16,325 nucleotides of DNA from assembly GCA_947460915.1 (NCBI GenBank), contig CANHKJ010000039.1:1-16325 (forward strand), written 5' to 3'. Position 1 is the first letter of the stretch. Each line of letters starts with the position of its first letter. Origin of the DNA: Verrucomicrobiia bacterium. Its GTDB lineage: Bacteria; Verrucomicrobiota; Verrucomicrobiia; Verrucomicrobiales; Akkermansiaceae. Below the pieces are notes generated by a model. The model saw nothing but the letters and a program-made list of their open reading frames with translations, searched no databases and had not been told where the DNA came from. Shown piece after piece: positions 5,686 through 13,434 of this stretch. Both the position numbers and the translations under genes were made by a program.

Positions 5686-7320
5686 ATGAACACATCCCCA
5701 TCCCATACCATAGTCATCATCGGTGGCGTCGCAGGCGGTGCCTCCGCCGCGGCTCGCGCTCGTCGTCATAGCGAAACCGCAGAAATCATCCTCCTTGAGC
5801 GCGGCCCCGATGTCTCATTTGCCAACTGTGGCCTCCCCTACCACATCGGCGGTGAAATCCCCGATCGCGGCGAACTCGCGGTGCAAACACCCCAAAGCCT
5901 GCGCGCCCTGCTGCGGCTCGACGTGCGAACACTCACCGAAGCCACTGCCATCGATCGGGCCAACAAAACCGTCGCTGTCCGCCACGTAGTCACCGGAGAA
6001 ACGCAGGAAATCTCCTACGATCAACTCATTCTCGCACCAGGTGCGCGGCCACTGATTCCTCCCATGTCCGGCATCCATGATCCACGCATCATGACGCTGC
6101 GTAATTTGCAAGATACTGATCGCATCAAAGCAGCAGCAGAGACAGCGGAAGACATCCTCGTCATCGGTGGTGGATTCATCGGTCTCGAAATGGCGGAACA
6201 ACTCCACCACATCGGCAAAAAGGTCACGATCATCGAGCGCAACCCACAAGTCCTCCCACAAATGGACAGAGAAATGGTGCGACCTCTCGAAAAATCTCTG
6301 CGCGATCACGGCATCCCCCTCATCCTCGGCGATGGCATTGCGTCGTTTGCAGATTCCGGCGACAAAATCGCCAGCACTCTTTCCTCCGGCATCATGTTAG
6401 AAGCGGATCTGATCATTCTATCCATCGGTGTACAACCAGAGAGCGGTCTCGCCAAAGACGCAGGCCTGGAGCTGAATTCACGGGGAAACATCATCGTCAA
6501 TCCTTGGCAACAAACCAGTGACCCCGCGATCTACGCCGTGGGTGATGTTTGCGAAACCGAGGACCCCATCCTGCACACACGCGCCGCCATTCCACTCGGC
6601 GGCCCAGCGAACCGCCAAGGTCGCACCGCCGCCGATCACATCTTTCTCGGTGAAAAAGCCCAGCGCTACCCCGGCAGCCTCGGCACCGCCATCGTCCGTG
6701 TATTTGCTCACTCCGCCGGCCTCACAGGCTGGACCGAGAAACGCCTCAAGCTCGCGGGTATTCCCTACCAAACTGTCACCGTCAATGCGGCCTCACACGC
6801 CAGCTACTACCCCGGCTCAGAAACCGTTACATTGAAAATTTTATGGTCTCCCGAAAGTGGCCGCCTCCTCGGAGCGCAAGCCGTAGGCAAAGATGGCATC
6901 GACAAGCGCCTCGATATCATCGCTACCGCACTGCGAGGCAATCTCACCATCGAAGATCTTGTACACCTTGAGCTCGCCTACGCTCCTCCCTTCGGCAGCG
7001 CCAAGGACGTCGTCAACATCGCTGGATTCGCCGCAACCAATATGCGCGACGGCATGCTCTTGCCCGTCGATACACTTGCTGATGCCGGCGAGCAAATCAT
7101 CGATGTGCGCCCCGCAGCCACCGCAGCTCGCCAACCCGTACCCGGTGCAAAAAATATTCCTTTGCTCGAACTCCGTGGCCGCCTCAGTGAAATCGATCGT
7201 AGTAAACCAGTTTTCACCATTTGCCAAATGGGAAAAACTAGCTACTTCGCCGCCCGCATTCTCGCCAATAATGGCTTCGATGCCCGCAGCATTCTCGGCG
7301 GCGCCCACCATCAACTCTAA
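5686..7320 (+). CDS. CoA-disulfide / persulfide reductase with C-terminal rhodanese domain
   Basis: The 544-residue flavoprotein should use NAD(P)H to reduce CoA disulfide or CoA/polysulfide persulfides in the cytoplasm. Visible parts are the FAD-binding GGVAGGASAAARARR (13-27), the single redox Cys48 in SFANCGLPYHIGG, the NAD(P)-binding VIGGGFIGLEMAEQL (about 160-175), the second FAD motif YAVGDVCE (about 283-290) and the dimerisation domain to about 440. A rhodanese domain (about 455-544) has its catalytic Cys513 in TICQMGKTSYFAARIL. This is the CoADR-RHD architecture, where the rhodanese delivers persulfide sulfur to the flavin site. The rhodanese end is short, stopping after LGGAHHQL. It is cotranscribed with the ArsR gene. 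No Shine-Dalgarno is seen; AATATC, like an operator half-site, directly precedes the ATG. Confidence 0.93.
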   Translation: MNTSPSHTIVIIGGVAGGASAAARARRHSETAEIILLERGPDVSFANCGLPYHIGGEIPDRGELAVQTPQSLRALLRLDVRTLTEATAIDRANKTVAVRHVVTGETQEISYDQLILAPGARPLIPPMSGIHDPRIMTLRNLQDTDRIKAAAETAEDILVIGGGFIGLEMAEQLHHIGKKVTIIERNPQVLPQMDREMVRPLEKSLRDHGIPLILGDGIASFADSGDKIASTLSSGIMLEADLIILSIGVQPESGLAKDAGLELNSRGNIIVNPWQQTSDPAIYAVGDVCETEDPILHTRAAIPLGGPANRQGRTAADHIFLGEKAQRYPGSLGTAIVRVFAHSAGLTGWTEKRLKLAGIPYQTVTVNAASHASYYPGSETVTLKILWSPESGRLLGAQAVGKDGIDKRLDIIATALRGNLTIEDLVHLELAYAPPFGSAKDVVNIAGFAATNMRDGMLLPVDTLADAGEQIIDVRPAATAARQPVPGAKNIPLLELRGRLSEIDRSKPVFTICQMGKTSYFAARILANNGFDARSILGGAHHQL

Positions 7321-7392
7321 ACAATCCGCGCAAAAACGCATTTTACGCTTTTAGGATTAACAGGTTTCAGGCATGGTTTGCCTCAGCGAATC

Positions 7393-8877
7393 ATGTCTTT
7401 TTTACCACCCAGCGATTACATCCTGACAAAACTGCTAGGCGAAAACCCCCAAACTTGCATTTGGCTGGCGGAACAGGTGTCTGTGCGCCGCAACGTCGTA
7501 CTCGAGCAACTGCGCAATACGCAAAGAAGTGATCGCGAGGAATTTCTAGCCGCTGTCCGAGCCAAAGCCAGCGTCGATCACCCACTCATCGCCTCCGTTT
7601 ACGAAGCGATCAATGACGAAGATACGTGTTTTTTCACACGCGAATGGCTGCCCGGTGATAATCTCGCCCACTTCATGGCCAACGGCGTCGTCCTCAAACC
7701 TGCTCAAGTAGCACACATTATCAAGCGCATCGCCGAGGCCAGCATGCACCTCGAAGAAAGAGGCACCGCAACATCGCTTCTCAGCACCAACCACATCTAC
7801 CTCAACGAGCACAACGTCCTGCGTTTATCAAACCTCGCCAAAGCTGGCAACCGCAGCGAAAATGCCTCACGCTATGACATCGAGACACTTGGTCAACAAT
7901 TGCCTACAATCGTAGAACCAGGTGCCACCGGACAAACGCGACTGCAAATGCTCATGCATTGGATGACTGGCGCAGACCCAGAGCACATTCTTCAATGGAA
8001 GGACATTCGTCACTACGCAGATCAAATTGAACAACAACTTGCGACCCCTATTGTTCCCCTGCAAGTCACCACTGGGAAATCTGTTTCGCCTATAAAGAAA
8101 AACAGCGCATTTCCGTGGATCATCGGCACAGCAGCAGTCCTCTGTATCGCACTCGTTGTTCTAGTGCTCAAGCAACAAAATGACACGCCAAGCATCGTAA
8201 CCCCTGAGCCGCTGCGCGCTCCAATTCTTATCCCTGAGGGCAAATACGCCACGCCCGATGGCGGCCAGGGATTTGTTAGGAAATTTTGGCTTAGCGCCCA
8301 TGAAGTCACCATCGGTGAATACCGCGAGTTCATCCAAGCGCTCGATACCATGGAGCGCGAACAACGCAAATCCTTTGACCACGAGTCACAACCTCCCGGA
8401 AAAGTCTCCCATGAGCCCGAGGACTGGTATGAAATCATCGCCGCTGCTGAGCAAGGACAAGTGTGGCAAGATCGAAAGCTAACGCTGCAAGTCCCGATGT
8501 TTCAGATCGACTGGTGGGATGCGCATGCCTATTGTGAATGGAAGCGGGCACGCTTGCCGACGCAAGAAGAATGGTTTGCCGCCATGAACTACAAGACACC
8601 TCAACCCACTGCTCTGAAGCCCGGCGCATGGAATGAAGTGCAGACACTCGATCAAAATGGCGCGGGATTTTTCGGCATGGCTGGTGGAGTCAGCGAATGG
8701 ACCCGCAAGCAAGCCAAAAATCCATCAAACCCCCTGGGAGCAGGTCAATATGTAATCATCGGAGCCTCCTTCGAGAAAACAGCCAACGGAGCCTTCGCAC
8801 GCGAGTGGACTAACAACCGTGACACCAAACGCAATGACCTCGGGTTCCGCGTCGGCTACGATCATCAGCCTGAGTAA
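7393..8877 (+). CDS. Pseudokinase-like / transmembrane / FGE (SUMF1)-like fusion protein
   Basis: This 494-residue protein has three parts. Residues 1 to about 225 follow a Ser/Thr kinase fold (YILTKLLGENPQTCIWLAEQ, then NVVLEQLR, then EWLPGDNLAHFM), but the catalytic residues are lost. The VAIK lysine position reads VVLEQ, the HRD loop is replaced by SLLSTNHIYLNEHNVLRL, and DFG by SNLAK. One membrane helix follows at about 239-260 (WIIGTAAVLCIALVVLVLK). The rest (about 279-494) is an FGE-sulfatase/SUMF1 domain: KFWLSAHEVTIGEYREF, WWDAHAYCEWKRARLPTQEEW, GMAGGVSEW, LGFRVGY. The paired FGE catalytic cysteines are not seen, so this half probably binds rather than oxidises. The ATG at 7393 is preferred over an in-frame TTG at 7378. 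A cytoplasmic pseudokinase with an external FGE fold suggests signalling or assembly. Confidence 0.82.
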   Translation: MSFLPPSDYILTKLLGENPQTCIWLAEQVSVRRNVVLEQLRNTQRSDREEFLAAVRAKASVDHPLIASVYEAINDEDTCFFTREWLPGDNLAHFMANGVVLKPAQVAHIIKRIAEASMHLEERGTATSLLSTNHIYLNEHNVLRLSNLAKAGNRSENASRYDIETLGQQLPTIVEPGATGQTRLQMLMHWMTGADPEHILQWKDIRHYADQIEQQLATPIVPLQVTTGKSVSPIKKNSAFPWIIGTAAVLCIALVVLVLKQQNDTPSIVTPEPLRAPILIPEGKYATPDGGQGFVRKFWLSAHEVTIGEYREFIQALDTMEREQRKSFDHESQPPGKVSHEPEDWYEIIAAAEQGQVWQDRKLTLQVPMFQIDWWDAHAYCEWKRARLPTQEEWFAAMNYKTPQPTALKPGAWNEVQTLDQNGAGFFGMAGGVSEWTRKQAKNPSNPLGAGQYVIIGASFEKTANGAFAREWTNNRDTKRNDLGFRVGYDHQPE

Positions 8878-8966
8878 GCCCATACATGTGGATTTGCCAA
8901 TCCCTTAGCTTGCGGCAGATGCGACACTTTTCGTAATGCGCTACGATCATCGCCCCACATAGGCAC

Positions 8967-8996
8967 AAAAAAACAGCCTTGGATTGCCCAAGGCTG
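8967..8996 (-). terminator. Rho-independent terminator of the HU gene
   Basis: Perfect 9-bp arms, CAGCCTTGG and CCAAGGCTG, enclose a 5-nt loop. A7 on the left gives a T7 tract on the minus strand. It lies 30 bases beyond the HU stop codon. Confidence 0.9.
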
Positions 8997-9025
8997 CTCT
9001 GCTGATTATTCAACAGTGGTTCAGA

Positions 9026-9301
9026 TTACAGACCGCCTTTGAGGCTGCTGGAAGCTTTGAAACCAACGGACTTGGAGGCTGCGATTTTCATCGACTCACC
9101 AGTCTTCGGATTGCGTCCCATACGGGCAGCGCGCTTCTTAACGGTGAATGTTCCAAAACCGATAAGTTGCACTTTTTTGGTTTTCTTGATTCCAGTCGCG
9201 ATAGCATCGAGAACGGTGTTTACGGCATCTTCAGCGGCACGTTTGGTCGCTTCTTTGCCCATGGCTTTTTGTACGGCTTCAATAAGTTCGGCTTTATTCA
9301 T
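9026..9301 (-). CDS. HU-family histone-like DNA-binding protein
   Basis: The 91-residue product is a nucleoid protein that binds and bends DNA as a dimer. The N-terminal helices read MNKAELIEAVQKAMGKEATK and AAEDAVNTVLDAIATGIK. The beta-saddle follows as KVQLIGFGTFTVKKRAARMG, and the DNA-gripping arm has the conserved GRNPKTGE at about 64-71, then the closing SVGFKASSSLK. Length matches the HU family. The frame extends 18 codons upstream, but the extra residues do not belong to the family, so I use the ATG at 9301. No Shine-Dalgarno precedes it. It is a single-gene unit with its own promoter and terminator. Confidence 0.95.
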   Translation of the reverse strand: MNKAELIEAVQKAMGKEATKRAAEDAVNTVLDAIATGIKKTKKVQLIGFGTFTVKKRAARMGRNPKTGESMKIAASKSVGFKASSSLKGGL

Positions 9302-9372
9302 GGCGGGAAATGTTTTGCCGAAAAACCCCCTATGTTTGCAAGATAAATTCGACATTATTGTGATTTTTTTTT

Positions 9373-9401
9373 ATCATAGTAAAGCGAGATTATCTTGACA
9401 A
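9373..9401 (-). promoter_or_regulatory. Sigma-70-type promoter of the HU gene
   Basis: On the minus strand TTGTCA (9401-9396) and TATGAT (9378-9373) are separated by exactly 17 bases, close to the housekeeping consensus. The leader to the HU start at 9301 would be about 65 bases and begins with a run of A residues. Confidence 0.75.
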
Positions 9402-9512
9402 ACGTAGAAAAAATCTAGCTAGCGAACACTCTTGCTGAGCACCTTATTGCACGAGCTTGCAATATCTGTTAGAAAATTCTATAACACTCATCAAGCGTAA
9501 GTTTCTTCTTAC

Positions 9513-10913
9513 TTGAATCCGCTTAACGATTTTGTCACAATTTGCGCATCAGTGAATAAACATGATCCACGCTTGATCAACGCCGTCCGCAGCATCGAGT
9601 CTGCGGCGCAAGGAATTCCTTTGCGCGATGATCTCGAGGCTGAACTCGCGATCGTAGAGCGTGCGCAGCAACGTGGCTGGTTCACGCCAGATGAAGATGA
9701 AATGGTTCGCACTCGCTACAGCCAATATCTATCATCTCGCACCGCGTTGCTCATCACCTTAGAGCAGATCGAATCCACTCTGCGCCATGCTCATGTAAAA
9801 TGGTCAGAACATCTCCCAGCCTTCACCGCCGCTTTCACCGCCGCATGCCTAATGGTACGCGGTTCATCATTCATCATCGAGCTAGCAAAAAAACGTCCCG
9901 TCATTTGGAAAAAACTCGATGAACCCGAGCCGCGCTTTGGCCTGCCAAGATCCACTTTTTCCAACTTACACAAAGCCGCCACCGATCGCAGAAGACGGCA
10001 GCAATTTCAATTCGCAATCGAATTTTTCCAACAACACCGAGAGGCAATTTTGTCGATGAAAGAAGATCCAATCATCGCGCCCTTGATCCATATTCTTCAA
10101 GAAGAAGAACAGCAACGATCATGGCAACAGCAAAAAATATGGCGTCGCCGCATGTTCTATCGATGGCTCTCGTTTTTAAGCTCACACCGCTCAGGCTACC
10201 GCCGCGTGATGTTTCATCTCTTTCGCTGGTCAGGCTCCGCCATTGCGGAACTTCGCCAACCAGGTGTCAAGCCATCCGGCGCGCCGAAACGCATCTCAAC
10301 ACAGCAACGCGAAGAACTACTCGCACTCGCTCGCCCCGGTGATGTATTTGTCACGCGCCACGATGATGCCATGTCAAATCTCTTTCTCCCAGGCTTCTGG
10401 CCCCATGCTGCACTGCACTTGGGTGACCACCACGAATTAGAACAAGTGATAGGAAAAATCCCCGCACCCATCAAGCCACGCTACAAGGAGCACATTCGCT
10501 TTCTCGAAGCAAAAAAAGACGGTGTGCGCTTTCGCCCTGCCGAGGAAACTCTTCACGTCGATGCGTGCCTGCTGCTGCGTCCTCCACTCAATGCCGACTC
10601 CCTGCGTGATGCTCTGGCGCGAAGTCTTTCGCACGAAGGGAAAAAATACGACTTTCTCTTCGACTTCCGCACCACCGATCGCCTCGCTTGCACCGAGGTG
10701 ATCTACCGAACCTATCACGGCTATTCACCCATTTCATTCGAGCTAATTGCCAAAGCAGGCCGCGTCTGCATTCCTGCCGAAAACCTCATCGACCAAGCAC
10801 TCGCCTGCGGATTCACACTTGTTGCTGCCTGCAACGTTACTCCATTCACCATCCACCAAGGTGACGCCGCCCTAGCCGATCTCGCTTCATCAAGAGGCCA
10901 AGTAACTCCGTAG
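9513..10913 (+). CDS. YiiX/YebB-like permuted papain-fold cysteine hydrolase
   Basis: The 466-residue protein ends in a permuted NlpC/P60 (papain-like) amidase domain of the YiiX/YaeF type, about residues 265-450. It opens with LALARPGDVFVTRHDDAMSN, and FWPHAALHLGD carries the probable catalytic His298. RLACTEVIYRTY carries the probable nucleophile Cys393. In this permuted fold the His motif precedes the Cys motif, as here. Known relatives are thought to act on amide or lipid-linked bonds, and the substrate here is unknown. The N-terminal 250 residues are helical and basic, with a hydrophobic stretch at about 103-125 (AFTAAFTAACLMV), and match no domain I know. The only early in-frame start is TTG, without a Shine-Dalgarno, so the start is less certain. 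Confidence 0.8.
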   Translation: MNPLNDFVTICASVNKHDPRLINAVRSIESAAQGIPLRDDLEAELAIVERAQQRGWFTPDEDEMVRTRYSQYLSSRTALLITLEQIESTLRHAHVKWSEHLPAFTAAFTAACLMVRGSSFIIELAKKRPVIWKKLDEPEPRFGLPRSTFSNLHKAATDRRRRQQFQFAIEFFQQHREAILSMKEDPIIAPLIHILQEEEQQRSWQQQKIWRRRMFYRWLSFLSSHRSGYRRVMFHLFRWSGSAIAELRQPGVKPSGAPKRISTQQREELLALARPGDVFVTRHDDAMSNLFLPGFWPHAALHLGDHHELEQVIGKIPAPIKPRYKEHIRFLEAKKDGVRFRPAEETLHVDACLLLRPPLNADSLRDALARSLSHEGKKYDFLFDFRTTDRLACTEVIYRTYHGYSPISFELIAKAGRVCIPAENLIDQALACGFTLVAACNVTPFTIHQGDAALADLASSRGQVTP

Positions 10914-10939
10914 CGGTGAAATCTTGCCACCAAGCTCAT

Positions 10940-10973
10940 AAAAAATGGCGGTAGGTTCATCACCCACCGCCAT
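10940..10973 (-). terminator. Rho-independent terminator of the DUF6797 gene
   Basis: Arms ATGGCGGT and ACCGCCAT enclose a 13-nt loop, within which GG and CC can extend the stem. A6 on the left becomes a T tract on the minus strand. It lies about 27 bases after the stop of the minus-strand gene and 27 bases after the convergent plus-strand hydrolase gene. Confidence 0.85.
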
Positions 10974-11000
10974 CCAAAAAATTTTACGCAGGAGAAAAAC

Positions 11001-13271
11001 TCACAGCTTCTTCACGGTGCTGACCGTGCTTCCGATCAGCACATCGCCATCGGTCGATTCCAAGTCATAGCTGACCTTCAATTGCATGGTGGGCTTCATG
11101 TCCTTGATCTCAATCTCCACGCCTTTGCCATCTTTGGTAAGCTTAGCGGAAAGAACTTCCACTTTGTCATGCACGCGATGGTTTTTGCTCTCGGATTTCA
11201 ATGCATTTTCCTCAGCTTGGGCATCGGGTTTATCAACGGAAAATTCACCAGAGCCATACTGCTCACAACGGATGTATTTCCATCGCTCCACGGCGTAGCT
11301 GGTCACATCCGTAGCGAGTTCTTCATCAAGCTCCACGGCAAACTGCAAGGTCACCCCTTTCGCGGTAATCTGCTGACTTTGGGGGATCAAAATCGGAGCA
11401 TCTTTCACGTAACGCACACGTTGAAATGCACATTCGGTAGGCGCATTGGTTTGCCAACCGCGGAAGCCGAGAACGAACAACGAGCCATCTTTGTGGAAAC
11501 GTGCGCGCATCGCCGAAGATTGCAGCTTGGCAGGAATCTTCGTGACGCCCCCTTGTATAACATCTCCCGCAGCGCTTGGCAACACGCGGTAGAGAGTGGA
11601 TTGACCGTAGGACAAGTGAATCAGCTCGCCGGATTTGAGACCGAAATCGACACCATCTGGCACCCAGACTTGTGATCCACCACTGTTGTCCACATCCATC
11701 GGCAGATAGCAAAGCGGCTCGTGGAAGGTAAGATCTTTTCCTAACTCATGACGACTCGGTTCCGTGCCAAGAAATACGGGCGCTTGAGCTGGTGTGAAGA
11801 AGTTGATCTTGCAGCAAGGCTGCCAGGTGCCCTCGTTTTCGCCCGTGGTGATTTCTCCATTTGGCCCTACGCCCAGTCCGCCTGGTGCGCGCAGTCCAGT
11901 TGCGACGACTTCGTATTTTCTGCCATCAGGCGAAATTTTGGCAATCGTTCCGTGACTTGGAATGATTTGGTCAAATCCACGACCACCACCACGAACTGGC
12001 GAAGCTTTGCAGAAATAGAAATTCCCCGCCTTATCGGTTTGCAGATCGAAGGCGAATTCGTGGAAGTTTTTGGTAATCATCACATCGCGATTGAAGGCCG
12101 CGAATTGGTCAATCTCGCCGTCGCCATTGTGATCGATTAATTGCGTGATTCCATCGCGACCATGCACGTAGATTTTGCCATCGACGCATTTCAGTCCGAG
12201 AGTCTCAAACAAGCCCGAGGCGATGCGCTTCCAAGTAAGTTGCTTGATATCTTTCTGGAATCCACTCACGGTCCAGACATCACCGTTCCAAGTCGAGAGC
12301 ACCGCCGTGTTTTCATCCAGAAAATCAAAGCCGCCAAAGCGTAAGTTCGACTTCCACGGATTGTTCGCCGGAAGACTAATTTGATCAACCGCCCACGATG
12401 AACCTTCTTCAGGAGTGCCCGTTGTGCCCGCGCTCGTCAACGTTTCCTCATACTGCGGTTTCCCGCCTTTGGTGAGAGCTTTCAGATCCACAAGACCAGC
12501 TGTCTTGGCTGCCGAGCCACGTGCGAAAGCAACTTGCACACGCAGTGCCGAATCACCCGCAGGGATTTTCAGCAACAAGCGACCTTTGGCATCGGTAGCC
12601 GTTTGCAAAGCCAGGCCTTTCCCATCCGTCGCCAGCGCCACTTTCAGGCCATCAGCACTCTCGGCAGATGCACCATCAGTCCCTGCCGTCACAGCACCCG
12701 CCTCATCAGCCAAAAGCACCAAGAGATCCTGCTTGCGAGGGCCGATCTGCCAGTGGCGCACGATCGAGCCATCACTCTGCGTGACAGCTTCTAAAATGCG
12801 CGCGCCGAGCACTTCTGATTCGACTACAATCAGTTGTCCATTTTTGTAGTAACCAAGATAACGACCATGGTCCGCGGGGAGATTGCCAAAACCTTTGAGC
12901 GGTCGAGCATCTTCAAAGGAGCCCTTGGCATCGGCATAACCGCTGACGCTCGCAGTAGAAAATACTGCCTTCTCGTTTTTCAATGAGATCAATTGACCAT
13001 GAGCTCCAGTCCATGGAGTAGCGCCCCATTGCACAAAACCTTCATACGCCGAGGACCAGCGCAAGGTTTCCGTATCGAACAATGCATGATGCTTGCGTTC
13101 ACCAAGATCGACCAAGATGCCTTTCAGTGCACCCGTGCGTTTTTGGCCTTGAAAAGTATCTTCAAAAGTATTCGACCACGCAGGGCCAAATTGCATTTCT
13201 TCATACCACTGAGCTGCCTGAGCAGAAGTGGAGAGAACGACGAGCGAGCTAAGAGCGAATTTCTTGATCAT
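11001..13271 (-). CDS. Exported DUF6797-type beta-propeller protein
   Basis: This 756-residue protein has a signal peptide (MIKKFALSSLVVLSTSAQA). A DUF6797-like N-terminal region follows (EEMQFGPAWSNTFEDTF, GILVDLGERKHHALFDT, about 20-270). A long beta-propeller region (about 285-620) resembles glucose/sorbosone dehydrogenase and PVC heme-protein propellers: GLKCVDGKIYVHGRDGIT, DHNGDGEIDQF, FHEFAFDLQTD, GTIAKISPDGRKYE, VATGLRAPGGLGVGPNGE and TTGENEGTWQPCCKINF. A beta-rich C-terminal part (about 640-756) lacks a CxxCH heme site, although many relatives end in a cytochrome c domain. It probably acts outside the cytoplasm on carbohydrate or as a binding propeller; substrate unknown. The start ATG directly follows an intergenic region of about 160 bases and the gene is monocistronic. 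Confidence 0.85.
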   Translation of the reverse strand: MIKKFALSSLVVLSTSAQAAQWYEEMQFGPAWSNTFEDTFQGQKRTGALKGILVDLGERKHHALFDTETLRWSSAYEGFVQWGATPWTGAHGQLISLKNEKAVFSTASVSGYADAKGSFEDARPLKGFGNLPADHGRYLGYYKNGQLIVVESEVLGARILEAVTQSDGSIVRHWQIGPRKQDLLVLLADEAGAVTAGTDGASAESADGLKVALATDGKGLALQTATDAKGRLLLKIPAGDSALRVQVAFARGSAAKTAGLVDLKALTKGGKPQYEETLTSAGTTGTPEEGSSWAVDQISLPANNPWKSNLRFGGFDFLDENTAVLSTWNGDVWTVSGFQKDIKQLTWKRIASGLFETLGLKCVDGKIYVHGRDGITQLIDHNGDGEIDQFAAFNRDVMITKNFHEFAFDLQTDKAGNFYFCKASPVRGGGRGFDQIIPSHGTIAKISPDGRKYEVVATGLRAPGGLGVGPNGEITTGENEGTWQPCCKINFFTPAQAPVFLGTEPSRHELGKDLTFHEPLCYLPMDVDNSGGSQVWVPDGVDFGLKSGELIHLSYGQSTLYRVLPSAAGDVIQGGVTKIPAKLQSSAMRARFHKDGSLFVLGFRGWQTNAPTECAFQRVRYVKDAPILIPQSQQITAKGVTLQFAVELDEELATDVTSYAVERWKYIRCEQYGSGEFSVDKPDAQAEENALKSESKNHRVHDKVEVLSAKLTKDGKGVEIEIKDMKPTMQLKVSYDLESTDGDVLIGSTVSTVKKL

Positions 13272-13434
13272 GGGCGTAAGACAGTAAACTCAACGAGGTG
13301 CATTTCTTTCAAGAAAAATCGGATTATTGTGATTTCTGGGCGGATGAGACTACCAGCATCATAGCGATATCATTTCCAGCGATAGGGAGATCAAAATTCA
13401 GCTTAGCTCGGTAATAGAGAAATGAGCAGCAATT

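Noticed and set aside
6841..7341. Long antisense frames across the reductase gene
   Set aside because: They are frame shadows of a high-confidence enzyme, with no start signals or recognisable domains.
8967..8996. HU terminator as a plus-strand terminator for the fusion gene
   Set aside because: The T tract is on the minus strand only; the plus strand continues with GCTCTGCTGATT.
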